From the NCBI RefSeq assembly GCF_036924525.1, contig NZ_JAZHRU010000001.1:1641001-1705000 (forward strand): 64,000 nucleotides of DNA, in the 5' to 3' direction. The notes beneath the pieces were generated by a model, which worked only from the letters and a program-made list of their open reading frames with translations, searched no databases and had not been told where the DNA came from. This DNA comes from Bradyrhizobium sp. AZCC 1719 (GTDB taxonomy: Bacteria > Pseudomonadota > Alphaproteobacteria > Rhizobiales > Xanthobacteraceae). Numbering within the stretch: the stretch's first letter is position 1; every line of letters begins with the position of its first letter. Positions 55,362 to 64,000 of this stretch are shown here, piece by piece. Both the position numbers and the translations under genes were made by a program.

Positions 55362-55645
55362 CCGGGAAAGCCACCATTCACATCTCGAGCGCAGTCGTAT
55401 CCGTACTGCCGGAACGCCGGGATGAGGTGTTGCGCAGGCTCGCTGCTCTGCCTGACGTTGAGGTCCATCAACGCGACGCCTCGAAGATCGTCATCGTGAT
55501 GGAAGCGCCCGATAGCGGAATCCTCGGAAGCCGCCTCGCCGAAATCGCCTGCTGGCAGGGCGTGCTGTCCGCCAACATGGTGTTCGAGCAGATCGATGAC
55601 CTCGTCGAGATCGGAGACCAGTCCCATGTCACTCTCGCGACGTGA
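55358..55645 (+). CDS. napD: NapD chaperone for periplasmic nitrate reductase
   Basis: 95 residues, ferredoxin-like fold: [41 protein letters not shown] and the DLVEI region. NapD binds the twin-arginine signal of NapA and holds it until the molybdenum cofactor is inserted. GTG 55358 gives the family N-terminus and overlaps the napF stop by four bases. The end overlaps the napA start by 20 bases. Confidence 0.92.
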   Translation: MTGKATIHISSAVVSVLPERRDEVLRRLAALPDVEVHQRDASKIVIVMEAPDSGILGSRLAEIACWQGVLSANMVFEQIDDLVEIGDQSHVTLAT

Positions 55646-58121
55646 ACTATTGAAGGCACAGGCTGCTGCCGTTGCCGCAGCGGCAGCCGGCATCACCGTT
55701 CCAGCGATAGCGCAACCGGTGGCGGGCGGCATCGGATCGCTGGAGATCAAATGGTCGAAAGCCCCGTGTCGCTTCTGCGGCACCGGATGCGGGGTCATGG
55801 TCGGCGTCAAGGGCGGCAAGGTCGTCGCCACCCACGGTGACACGCTCGCCGAGGTCAATCGCGGGCTGAACTGCATCAAGGGGTATTTCCTTTCCAAGAT
55901 CATGTATGGCGGCGACCGCCTGACCACGCCGCTGCTGCGCAAGAAAGGCGGCGTGTTCGACAAGAACGGCGAACTGACGCCGGTGACCTGGGACGAGGCC
56001 TTCGACGTGATGGCCGCGCGCGCCAAGACAGTGCTAAAGGAGAAGGGCCCGACAGCGGTCGGCATGCTCGGCTCGGGGCAGTGGACAGCTTATGAAGGAT
56101 ATGCCGCCACCAAGTTGATGAGGGCCGGCTTTCGCTCGAACAACCTTGATCCGAACGCCCGCCACTGCATGGCATCGGCGGCCTACGCTTTCATGCGCAC
56201 CTTCGGCATGGACGAGCCGATGGGTTGCTATGATGACTTTGAAGCGGCGGACGCGTTCGTGTTGTGGGGCTCGAACATGGCCGAAATGCATCCGATCCTC
56301 TGGACGCGGCTGACCGATCGGCGCTTGAGCCATCCGCATGTGAAGGTGGCGGTTCTCTCGACCTTCACTCACCGCAGTTCGGATCTCGCCGACATCCCGA
56401 TCGTTTTCAAGCCGGGCACCGATCTCGCCATCCTGAACTATATCGCCAACCACATCATCTCGACCGGCCGCGTCAACCAGGATTTCGTCAAGAACCACAC
56501 GACATTTGTGAAGGGCACGGTCGACATCGGCTACGGCTTGCGCCCGGACCATCCGCTTGAAGTCAAAGCCAAAGGCGCGGCGACAGCGGGCGCGACGCAG
56601 GCGATCGATTTTGACGCCTATGCCGGCTTTGTGAAGGACTACACGCTCGAGAAAGTATCCGACCTCTCCGGCGTCGTACGCGGCTTCCTGCAGGAGTTGG
56701 CCGAGCTCTATGCCGATCCAAAGCGCAAGGTGATGTCGCTCTGGACGATGGGATTCAACCAGCATGTTCGCGGCGTATGGGCCAATCAACTCGTCTACAA
56801 TCTGCATCTGCTGACGGGAAAGATTTCCGAGCCCGGCAATTCGCCGTTCTCACTGACAGGGCAGCCATCCGCCTGCGGCACAGCCCGCGAAGTCGGCACC
56901 TTCGCGCATCGTTTGCCTGCTGACATGACCGTCACCAATCCGGAGCACCGCAAGCACACCGAGGAAATCTGGCGCGTGCCGCACGGCATCATTCCGGACA
57001 AACCGGGTTATCACGCGGTCGAACAGGACCGGATGCTTCGGGACGGCAAGCTGAACTTCTATTGGATCCAGGTGAACAACAACCTTCAGGCCGCCCCGAA
57101 CAGCTCGCGCGAGACCTATCCTGGTTACCGGAATCCGGACAACTTCATCGTCGTCTCCGATGCCTATCCGACCGTCACAGCGATGGCCGCCGATCTCGTT
57201 CTTCCCGCGGCGATGTGGGTCGAAAAGGAAGGCATGTTTGGCAACGCGGAGCGCCGCACCCATGTGTGGCGGCAGCTCGTCAACGCGCCGGGGGAGGCGC
57301 GCTCCGACCTCTGGCAGATCATGGAGTTTTCGAAGCGCTTCACCACCGACGAGGTGTGGCCGACGCAGATCCTGACCGACAACCCCAATTACCGCGGCAA
57401 AACGCTGTTCGACGCGTTGTTCCGGAACGGCAAGGTCGACAAGTTCGCGACCACTGAAATCCCCGCCGAGTACGACAATAGCGAGGCCAAGGCTTTCGGG
57501 TTCTACGTGCAGAAGGGTCTGTTCGAGGAGTACGCCGAATTCGGCCGCGGCCATGGCCACGACCTCGCGCCCTTCGACAGCTATCACGAAGTACGAGGAT
57601 TGCGATGGCCCGTCGTCAACGGCAAGGAAACCAAGTGGCGCTATCGGGAAGGCCTCGATCCCTACGTTAAGCCGGGCAAGGGCGTCGACTTCTACGGCCA
57701 GCCGGACGGGCGCGCCAGGATCATTGCGGTGCCCTACGAGCCGCCCGCGGAATCTCCCGACAAGGAATACGATACCTGGCTGGTCACGGGCCGTGTACTC
57801 GAACATTGGCACTCGGGGTCCATGACCATGCGGGTACCGGAACTTTACAAGGCGTTTCCCGGCGCACGGGTATTCATGCATGCGGAGGACGCGCGCTCCA
57901 GAGGCATCAATCAGGGCGCCGAAGTCCGGGTAGTTTCGCGGCGTGGCGAAATCCGAAGCCGAGTGGATACCAAGGGACGCAACCGGATGCCGCGCGGCGT
58001 CGTCTTCGTTCCCTGGTTCGACGCCAGCCAACTCATCAACAAGGCGACGCTCGACGCAACCGATCCCATTTCCAAGCAGGCGGACTTCAAGAAATGCGCG
58101 GTCAAGATCATTCCGGTCTGA
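55626..58121 (+). CDS. napA: Periplasmic nitrate reductase catalytic subunit NapA
   Basis: 831 residues. TAT signal [20 protein letters not shown], [4Fe-4S] ligands [10 protein letters not shown] plus Cys in GLNCIKGYF, Mo-bis-MGD pocket with the Cys ligand in [12 protein letters not shown], and the C-terminal cofactor-capping domain ([16 protein letters not shown]). Reduces nitrate to nitrite in the periplasm without proton translocation. ATG 55626 is used; the frame is open slightly upstream in napD. Confidence 0.97.
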   Translation: MSLSRRELLKAQAAAVAAAAAGITVPAIAQPVAGGIGSLEIKWSKAPCRFCGTGCGVMVGVKGGKVVATHGDTLAEVNRGLNCIKGYFLSKIMYGGDRLTTPLLRKKGGVFDKNGELTPVTWDEAFDVMAARAKTVLKEKGPTAVGMLGSGQWTAYEGYAATKLMRAGFRSNNLDPNARHCMASAAYAFMRTFGMDEPMGCYDDFEAADAFVLWGSNMAEMHPILWTRLTDRRLSHPHVKVAVLSTFTHRSSDLADIPIVFKPGTDLAILNYIANHIISTGRVNQDFVKNHTTFVKGTVDIGYGLRPDHPLEVKAKGAATAGATQAIDFDAYAGFVKDYTLEKVSDLSGVVRGFLQELAELYADPKRKVMSLWTMGFNQHVRGVWANQLVYNLHLLTGKISEPGNSPFSLTGQPSACGTAREVGTFAHRLPADMTVTNPEHRKHTEEIWRVPHGIIPDKPGYHAVEQDRMLRDGKLNFYWIQVNNNLQAAPNSSRETYPGYRNPDNFIVVSDAYPTVTAMAADLVLPAAMWVEKEGMFGNAERRTHVWRQLVNAPGEARSDLWQIMEFSKRFTTDEVWPTQILTDNPNYRGKTLFDALFRNGKVDKFATTEIPAEYDNSEAKAFGFYVQKGLFEEYAEFGRGHGHDLAPFDSYHEVRGLRWPVVNGKETKWRYREGLDPYVKPGKGVDFYGQPDGRARIIAVPYEPPAESPDKEYDTWLVTGRVLEHWHSGSMTMRVPELYKAFPGARVFMHAEDARSRGINQGAEVRVVSRRGEIRSRVDTKGRNRMPRGVVFVPWFDASQLINKATLDATDPISKQADFKKCAVKIIPV

Positions 58122-58591
58122 AGAGATTTCGAAGTCCCGTAGCAGGCGCTCTGCTCGGCGGCCTGCTGGTGTTCGTCTGCGGCGCGATCTACGCGCAGAC
58201 CGCGCCCCAGATCGTGCCGCGGATTACCGGCGCCGCAGCGCCGATGGGAGATGTGCGGACACCGCCGTTGGCGCGGCCGATCGTCGATGACAAGCGGCTG
58301 ATGCGCAATTATCCGGAGCAGCCGCCGATCATCCCGCACTCCATCGAGAACTATCAGCTCACGCTCAAGACCAATCGTTGCCTCGACTGTCACCGCCGAC
58401 AGTACACTGAAGGCTCGGGTGCGCCGATGATCAGTGTCACCCACTTCATGGACCGCGACGGACAGGTTCTAGCCGACGTTACGCCGCGGCGATATTTCTG
58501 CACGTCGTGCCATGTCCAGCAGACAGACGCACGACCGCTCGTCCCCAACGCGTTCAAGGACATGCTGCTCGTCGGTTCAGAGAAGAAGTGA
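58094..58591 (+). CDS. napB: NapB diheme cytochrome c
   Basis: 165 residues. Signal peptide ([18 protein letters not shown]), then two CxxCH heme sites, CLDCH and CTSCH, and the flanking [17 protein letters not shown] that contacts NapA. Passes electrons from NapC to NapA. ATG 58094 lies 28 bases inside the end of napA; no later ATG precedes the signal peptide. Confidence 0.93.
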   Translation: MRGQDHSGLKRFRSPVAGALLGGLLVFVCGAIYAQTAPQIVPRITGAAAPMGDVRTPPLARPIVDDKRLMRNYPEQPPIIPHSIENYQLTLKTNRCLDCHRRQYTEGSGAPMISVTHFMDRDGQVLADVTPRRYFCTSCHVQQTDARPLVPNAFKDMLLVGSEKK

Positions 58592-58600
58592 GAACCGGCG

Positions 58601-59293
58601 ATGAAGCGGGTCAAGGAACTGCTGATCTGGTTCTGGCGCATTGCCAGCCGGCCGAGCACGCATCTGAGCCTGGGCGTGCTCGCACTCGGCGGCTTCATCT
58701 GCGGCGTGCTGTTCTGGGGAGCCTTCAACACCGCGCTCGAAATCACCAATACCGAGAAGTTCTGCACCTCCTGTCACGAAATGCGCACTAACGTCTTCGA
58801 GGAATTGCAGCACACGCCGCACTTCTCGAACCGCTCGGGCGTCCGCGCCAGTTGCCCCGACTGTCACGTCCCGCATAACTGGACCGACAAGATCGCCCGC
58901 AAGATGCAGGCTTCCAAGGAGGTCTGGGGCAAGATCTTCGGCACCATCGACACCAGGCAGAAGTTTTTGGATCACCGGCTCGAGCTCGCCAAGCACGAGT
59001 GGGCGAGACTGAAGGCGAATGATTCACTGGAATGTCGCAACTGCCATTCTGCCGTCGCGATGGACTTCACCAAGCAGACGCGGCGGGCTGCGGACATCCA
59101 CGGCAAATTTCTCATCACCGGCGAGAAGACCTGCATCGACTGCCACAAAGGCATCGCGCATGAGTTGCCCGACATGACAGGCATTGAGCCGGGCTGGCGA
59201 GCACCACCCGAGTTGAGGGACCGCCAGAGTTTTCGCGGCAATCCGCGGGACGAACTTGCACGGTGCCTCGCCGTCACCCCAGCCGAACAATAG
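58601..59293 (+). CDS. napC: NapC/NirT tetraheme quinol dehydrogenase
   Basis: 230 residues. N-terminal membrane anchor ([21 protein letters not shown]), four CxxCH sites (CTSCH, CPDCH, CRNCH, CIDCH) with the axial-ligand pattern of NapC/NirT. Oxidises membrane quinol and feeds NapB-NapA. Nine bp after napB, last gene of napEFDABC. Confidence 0.96.
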   Translation: MKRVKELLIWFWRIASRPSTHLSLGVLALGGFICGVLFWGAFNTALEITNTEKFCTSCHEMRTNVFEELQHTPHFSNRSGVRASCPDCHVPHNWTDKIARKMQASKEVWGKIFGTIDTRQKFLDHRLELAKHEWARLKANDSLECRNCHSAVAMDFTKQTRRAADIHGKFLITGEKTCIDCHKGIAHELPDMTGIEPGWRAPPELRDRQSFRGNPRDELARCLAVTPAEQ

Positions 59294-59599
59294 CGCGCGG
59301 CACGGCCTACGTGATGATCTCGACAGTTGAGAGCCGGTCGGGCGCAACGCGTCGCGAGATCGGCTCCTGATACTCTGTCGTTATCGCCCGGCTTGACCAA
59401 TGGCCAACCTGACAGTGATGTGTCCGAACAGGTGTCAGCCATGTCTCCGGACTAAACAATGGCGCACGAAATCCTCTCGCCTCACGGATGCTGCCGCCAC
59501 AAAGGACAACCCGCGTCAACACCGCGGTAACTAGTTTCCTTTACCCTCTGCCAACCATAGGTCCCATGTCGCGGACTTATGGTGAGCGAGTAGCGTGTC
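59294..59599. other. 306-bp intergenic region between napC and the small exported-protein gene
   Basis: No gene supportable. At about 59417-59457 the segment TGATGTGTCCGAACAGGTGT, followed by CAGCCATGTCTCCGGACT, resembles sequence I associate with ends of IS remnants, but no transposase fragment or matching second end is visible. The rest shows no clear hairpin or operator. Confidence 0.3.
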
Positions 59600-60067
59600 A
59601 TGTTGCGTATGAAAATCCTGGCCTCGGTGATTCCGCTGGCCGTTGTCGCTCTGTTCGCGCGCAGCGAATTCTTGGCCGGTCCGCGGCCCTGCATCGAAAT
59701 ATCAGGCACTTCCGTCCGGATCGCCGCCCTCTCCTGGCAGGCGCACCGGCACGTCAGTTTCACCAGCGATCCAGGCCGCGCGACGGTGCGGGTCCAGATT
59801 ACCGACAACGCGGAGGCGGCCGACTTCACCGTGATCGACGATATCGATACGGCCGAAGCCGGTGCCTGCGCGAGCAACGCGCCGCCGCTTCTGGTTGCGA
59901 TCTCCCGAAATCCCTCAAGCTCCGATCCCGTGATCTACCTTTCCAGGGATGGACCGGCCGACCACCGCATCTTCGTGTCCTCGAAGAGCTTTTCGCTGCT
60001 CGATGCCGCCGCCCTGATCGTCGGCGCTCGCGGCGAGCGCCACCGCATCGAAGCGGCGTCGCTCTAG
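59600..60067 (+). CDS. Small exported protein of unknown function
   Basis: 155 residues. Hydrophobic N-terminus MKILASVIPLAVVALFA suggests a signal peptide or anchor. The mature part has a compact alpha/beta pattern with two or three Cys (CIEISG, EAGACASN) and no known motif. ATG 59609 is an alternative. It precedes the histidine kinase gene by 224 bp in the same direction, which might hint at a shared signalling function; this is speculative. Confidence 0.55.
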   Translation: MLRMKILASVIPLAVVALFARSEFLAGPRPCIEISGTSVRIAALSWQAHRHVSFTSDPGRATVRVQITDNAEAADFTVIDDIDTAEAGACASNAPPLLVAISRNPSSSDPVIYLSRDGPADHRIFVSSKSFSLLDAAALIVGARGERHRIEAASL

Positions 60068-60072
60068 GTTTG

Positions 60073-60150
60073 GAGCATGGTCTTTTCGGAAAACCGGTTC
60101 CCACTTTGCGCGAAAGCGGCCCTCCGGGTCCGGACCTTGCTTGGTTAACC
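60073..60150. repeat. Partial intergenic repeat, family F-like
   Basis: GAGCATGGTCTTTTCGGAAA followed by ACCGGTTCCCACTTTGCGCG is a recognisable bradyrhizobial/rhizobial intergenic module, related in style to the element at 43671-43795. The matching downstream inverted arm is not obvious, so it appears degenerate. Confidence 0.4.
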
Positions 60151-60291
60151 TTTCATTCACCCTGTTCTCATCGCGGCCGTCATGCGCTGGGAGCCTCAAG
60201 CACTTTGCAACGTCGGCAACGCATCGTCTTTCCGAGAGAAGCGGCGAAGCAGGCCGGGTCAATTCAAGCAGCAAGTTTAGGGTCATTGGCG

Positions 60292-62531
60292 ATGGGACGG
60301 ACTTTCCGGATCAAACTTCGCTTTCGCCGCTTCGGCCGCCGTCATCCCTGGCTTACGTTCGCGCTGCGCTCCTTGATGATCTTCTCGGTCGTGTTCGGCG
60401 GGGCCTTTGGCTTCATCGCCGGAGCCAAGGCGGAAAATTCCGGCTATGATCCGCACTCTTTTGCGATCGGCGTCGCCTTCCTGTTTGCGATCGCCTGCGT
60501 CGCGCTCGCCACCTTCAGCGTCCGCCTCCGCCTGCTGCGCAAGAAGATGCGCAAGGTCGCACTGCATAACGAAGTGTTGGCCGACCGGAACTGGGAATTG
60601 CAGGAAGCCGAGCAGCGCACCCGGCGGCTGTTCGAATCGCAGGGCGACCTGATCGTTCTGCGCAACGGCGAGGGTCGGATCACCTATGCCAATGACGCCT
60701 ATTGCGAACTGGCGCAAATGCCGCGCGACGCGCTGATCGGCAGCCGCTTCGCGCTTACCGTTCTCGAACAGGGCGACACCGCGCTCGAACCGAGCGGCAC
60801 CCGCGTTCACGACCAGCGGATCGAGGGACCGCTCGGCCCGCGCTGGATCGCATGGCGCGAAGGGTTCGTCCGCAACGACGCCGGAGAGCGAGCGGAAATG
60901 CAAAGCGTCGGCCGCGACGTTACTGATCGCACCGAGAGCGAACGCGCGCTGACCGAGGCCCGCGACCAGGCGGACGCGGCAAGCCGCGCCAAGTCGCGCT
61001 TCCTCGCGATGGCGAGCCACGAGATCCGCACACGCTCCGCTCAACGGCATCATCGGCATGAGCGGCCTGTTGATGGATACGCCGCTGACGCCGGAACAGG
61101 CGACCTATGTCAAGGCGGTGAAGACCTCCGGCGACGCGCTGCTCTCGCTGATCGAGGAACTCCTGGATTATTCCAAGATCGAGGCCGGCAAGATCGATCT
61201 CGAACATCGTCCGTTCGCCTTGTCGGGCCTGATCGAGGACATCACCGAATTGCTCGCGCCGCGCGCGGAGGCCAAGAAGATCGAGGTGGCCGCCTATGTC
61301 GACGAGCGGCTGCCGACGCACGTGATCGGCGACGCAGCTCGCTTGAGGCAGGTACTGCTCAATCTCGCCGGCAATGCGATCAAGTTCACCTCAACCGGCG
61401 GTGTTGCCCTGATCGTCGAGCCCGGCATCTGGCCCAATGAAATCAGTTTCCTGGTGCGCGATACCGGCATCGGCATCGCCCCCGAAGCACGCGAGCGGAT
61501 CTTTCGCGAGTTCGAGCAGGCCGACGACAAGATCGCCCCGCAGCTACGGCGGCACCGGTCTCGGCTTGAGCATCTCCGACCGTATCGTCAAACGCATGGG
61601 CGGCCGCATCGCGCTGGCGAGCACGCCGGGCATGGGCTCGACATTCGAGGTGTCGCTTCCCCTTGCCGCCGCCGGCGGCGAACAGATCTCATTTGCGGCG
61701 CCGGATCTTTCCGGCCACTCGATCATGCTGGTCTCGCCCGCGAGCATCGAGGCCTCGCTGACCGCGCGGCGGCTGCAGCGCTGGGGTGGGCAGACCTGCA
61801 TGGTATCAGACGCCAACGTCGCAGAGGCCCTGCTGCCCGAGCGCGCCTGGCACGCCGTGCTGATCGATCACGCGCTGGGGCTCGCCGAAATCGAACGGCT
61901 TGGCGAAGCCGCGCGGCTTCATGCCACCCAGCGCATCGTGATGTTTACGCCAGCGACGCGGCACGAAATGCAGCCGTCCGCCACTTCCGCCCTCACCGGC
62001 TATCTGGTCAAGCCGCTGCGCGCGGCCTCGCTCGCGGCGCGCATGACGGCCGCGCCGGAAGTGGCCGCACCGAGCCTGGATCCGGCCATCGACCCAAGCG
62101 AGACGCCGGCCGCGCCGTCAGCCAAGGGCCTGTCGATCCTGGTCGCCGAGGACAATCAGATCAATGCGCTGTTGATCCGATCGCTGCTCGGCCGACTCGG
62201 CCATCACGCCGTCATCACCACCGACGGCACCGAGGCGCTGGAGTCCTGGCTCTCGGCGAAATCCGCGGGTAGCCCCTACGATCTCGTCCTGATGGACATC
62301 CAGATGCCGCAGCTCAACGGCATCGAAACCACCAAGCGGATTCGTACCCTCGAATCCGGCGAGCCGGGTAGCCGGACGCCGATCCTCGCGCTCACCGCCA
62401 ACACGCTGGTGGAAGATCGCTACGCCTGCTTCGAAGCCGGCATGGACGGATTCTTGATCAAGCCGCTCGACCGCGAAAAACTCGCCGAGGCGCTCGCCGG
62501 GCTGATCGCGTCACGGCACATTGCAGCGTGA
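60292..62531 (+). pseudogene. Hybrid sensor histidine kinase broken by two frameshifts
   Basis: Three frames must be joined. Frame 1 (from ATG 60292): two membrane helices, a PAS domain (SQGDLIVLRNGEGRITYANDAY in parts), then HisKA up to MASHEIRT. Frame 2: GLLMDTPLTPEQATYVKAV through HATPase to FREFEQADDKIA. Frame 3: YGGTGLGLSIS, a degenerate receiver, and a full receiver with VAEDNQIN, VLMDIQMP and the Lys in LIKPLD. Removing CGCT at 61033-61036 and one C from the CCCC run 61536-61539 restores one 744-residue protein with RTPLNGIIG and DKIARSYGGTGLGLS. True pseudogene or sequencing error. Confidence 0.88.
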
Positions 62532-62567
62532 GTGGGAGCAAAAGTCGTCACCGCGAACGCAGGGTTC

Positions 62568-62656
62568 GTAGGGCGGGCAAAGCGAAGCGTGCCCACCACT
62601 CAGGTGTCGGGGGATAGATGGTGGGCACGGCGCAAGGGCGCCTTTGCCCACCCTAC
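62568..62656. repeat. Intergenic palindromic repeat, family B copy 4
   Basis: GTAGGGCGGGCAAAGCGAAG at the left and GGGCGCCTTTGCCCACCCTAC at the right, with inner GTGCCCACCA and TGGTGGGCAC arms. One base of the left arm (GGGCGGG for GGGTGGG) differs. It ends 10 bp from the coaA stop between two convergent genes. Confidence 0.88.
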
Positions 62657-62666
62657 GACTACGACA

Positions 62667-63624
62667 CTACAGACGCCGCAGCGCGACGGTCTCCACGAGG
62701 TGATCGGCGCGCTTTTTCAGGATCAGCGTCGCGCGCGGTCGGGTCGGCAGGATGTTGTCCTCGAGATTGGCGAGGTTGGTGCGCTCCCAGATCGCGATCG
62801 CGGTCGCGGTGGCCTCCTCGTCGGAGAGCACGGCGTAGCGATGGAAGTACGATTTGGGATCGTGGAACGCGGTGTCCCTGAGCGCCAGGAAGCGCCGCAC
62901 ATACCATTCGCGCAGCACCGGCTCCTCGGCGTCGATATAGACGGAGAAGTCGAAGAAATCCGACACCACGGGCACCGCCTTGCCGTCGCGCGGCAGTCGG
63001 CCGGTCTGCAGCACGTTGACGCCCTCGACGATCAAGATGTCCGGGCGATCAACCTCGATCCACTCCTTCGGCACGATGTCGTAGACCAGATGCGAGTAGA
63101 CCGGCGCGCGCACCGGCCGACGTCCGGCTTTGATGTCGGAAAGAAAGGCCAGCAGCATCGGCAGATCGTAGCTCTCGGGAAAGCCCTTCTTCTGCATCAG
63201 CCCCTGCCGCTCGAGCGTGGCATTGGGAAACAGGAAGCCGTCGGTCGTCACCAGGTCGACCTTGGGCCGGGGCGACCAGCGGGCGAGCAGCGCCTGCAAC
63301 ACGCGCGCGGTGGTCGATTTGCCGGCGGCAACCGAGCCGGCGACGCCGATGATGTAGGGGACCTTGCGGTCGCGGATACCGAGAAACTGGCGCTGCGCCC
63401 GGAAGAGCCGATCGGTCGCATCGACATAGATCGACAACAGTCGCGACAGCGGCAGGTAGATGTCCTCGACCTCCTGCAGGTCAAGGCGGTCATGCATCGA
63501 ACGCAACCGCTCGAATTCGCCCGGCTCCAGCGTCATCGGGCGTGTCGTCGCGCAACCGCGCCCACTGCTCGCGCGTGAAGATACGGTAGGGATTGTATTG
63601 CTGTTCCGGGGTGCGGATATCCAT
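62667..63624 (-). pseudogene. coaA: Pantothenate kinase CoaA with an apparent single-base frameshift near the N-terminus
   Basis: Type I pantothenate kinase, first step of CoA synthesis. Intact from [13 protein letters not shown] (ATG 63536) onward: Walker [32 protein letters not shown], and the C-terminal [13 protein letters not shown]. The conserved first ~29 residues ([18 protein letters not shown]) are present from ATG 63624, 15 bp after hisE, but in another frame. One extra G in GGG 63538-63540 (CCC on the coding strand) separates them; removing it gives 318 residues, the normal length. Because CoaA is usually essential, a sequencing error is likely. Confidence 0.87.
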
Positions 63625-63639
63625 GAGCTGCCCTCTCGG

Positions 63640-63963
63640 CTAGTCGCGCTTGCGCGACGCCTTCTCCTCAAGCCCGGACATCGAGGTCCGCTGCGCCAGC
63701 GCGGCTTCGACCTCCTCGAGCTTCACGCCTCGCGACTTCAACAACACCAGCAGGTGAAACAGCAGGTCAGCGCTTTCGGCAATCAGGTGGCTGCGGTCGT
63801 TCTCGACCGCCGCGATCACGGTCTCGACCGCTTCCTCGCCCAGCTTCTTGGCGCAGTGCTCCGCCCCCTTGTCGAGCAATTTGCGGGTGTAGGACGCCTC
63901 CCCTCCCGATGCGGCCCGTGCATCGATGGTGGCGGCCAGGTCATGGATCGTGAAACGCGACAT
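63640..63963 (-). CDS. hisE: Phosphoribosyl-ATP pyrophosphatase
   Basis: 107 residues, all-helical MazG-like fold: [24 protein letters not shown], then [21 protein letters not shown] with the acidic metal ligands. Second step of histidine synthesis. A double ATG (63966, 63963) makes the exact start uncertain by one residue. Followed by coaA after 15 bp, as in other Rhizobiales, where hisF precedes it (here beyond the window edge). Confidence 0.95.
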   Translation of the reverse strand: MSRFTIHDLAATIDARAASGGEASYTRKLLDKGAEHCAKKLGEEAVETVIAAVENDRSHLIAESADLLFHLLVLLKSRGVKLEEVEAALAQRTSMSGLEEKASRKRD

Positions 63964-63985
63964 CAACCGAACTCAACACTCGCGC

Positions 63986-64000
63986 CCGGCCAAAGGCCGG
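63986..64000. other. Short perfect hairpin upstream of hisE
   Basis: CCGGCC-AAA-GGCCGG at the very end of the window, 23 bp upstream of hisE. It could be an intercistronic structure after the preceding his gene, but the flank is cut off. Confidence 0.35.

Noticed and set aside
56034..58031. Two minus-strand open frames opposite napA
   Set aside because: Shadow frames; NapA on the plus strand is complete with all ligands.

Overview
The window is high-GC chromosomal DNA from an alphaproteobacterium. Bradyrhizobium or a close relative in the Nitrobacteraceae fits best. The reasons are the overall protein likeness (PheS/PheT, PmtA, DnaK, a 'lipo-like' cysteine hydrolase), the gene neighbourhoods (rph-rdgB-hemW divergent from hrcA-grpE; LpoA-like/rsmI/yraN/gshB; hisE-coaA), and the many short palindromic intergenic repeats typical of that group. 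Genus assignment is inference; no rRNA or tRNA gene was seen.

Layout. 1-5 kb: end of uppP, an FzlA-like GST-fold protein, queG, two small enzymes, and infC with an AUU start. 5-10 kb: rpmI-rplT, then pheS-(ASCH protein)-pheT. 10-17 kb: TSUP permease, PP-loop ATPase, flavin amine oxidase, permuted papain-like hydrolase, TonB-dependent receptor. 17-20 kb: a metal-homeostasis block, with nikR divergent from the receptor around a perfect NikR operator, and csoR divergent from a copper-exporting P-type ATPase around a CsoR-like palindrome. 20-26.5 kb: HMG-CoA lyase, EI24 membrane protein, nth, DUF2244, an Ada-like regulator/methyltransferase, dapB-gpmA. 26.6-33.4 kb: a five-gene, same-strand type I secretion locus (pure-repeat RTX protein, ABC exporter, HlyD adaptor, LuxR-type regulator, exported M23 peptidase). 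33.7-44 kb: pmtA/FMN reductase/pyrF/DUF1330, dnaK-dnaJ, an exported protein, an exported nicotinamidase, hrcA-grpE. 44-54.7 kb: rph-rdgB-hemW, LpoA-like lipoprotein, rsmI-yraN-gshB, a proline-rich membrane protein, an exported metallo-hydrolase, comM/yifB. 54.8-59.3 kb: periplasmic nitrate reductase operon napEFDABC. 59.6-64 kb: a hybrid histidine kinase and coaA, both frameshifted as the sequence stands, then hisE.

How the genes work together. The strongest candidate for a little-described system is the type I secretion locus. A 434-residue, almost entirely RTX-repeat protein is encoded first, followed by a strong intercistronic hairpin, the exporter, its adaptor, a large LuxR-family regulator and a periplasmic peptidoglycan hydrolase. 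The nap operon encodes a complete electron path from quinol (NapC) to NapA, with an unusually short NapF. The two metal-sensor modules have divergent architectures with visible operators. The chaperone genes (dnaK, dnaJ, grpE, hrcA) are split into two blocks, and a heat-shock-type promoter is visible before dnaK.

Non-coding structure is rich. At least six repeat families occupy intergenic spaces, one copy being nested inside another with terminal inverted repeats and a 6-bp flanking direct repeat. Terminator-like hairpins lie in the leaders of rpmI and of the EI24 gene. Three frameshifts (two in the kinase, one in coaA) lie within 2.5 kb of each other, so sequencing or assembly error must be excluded before they are called real.
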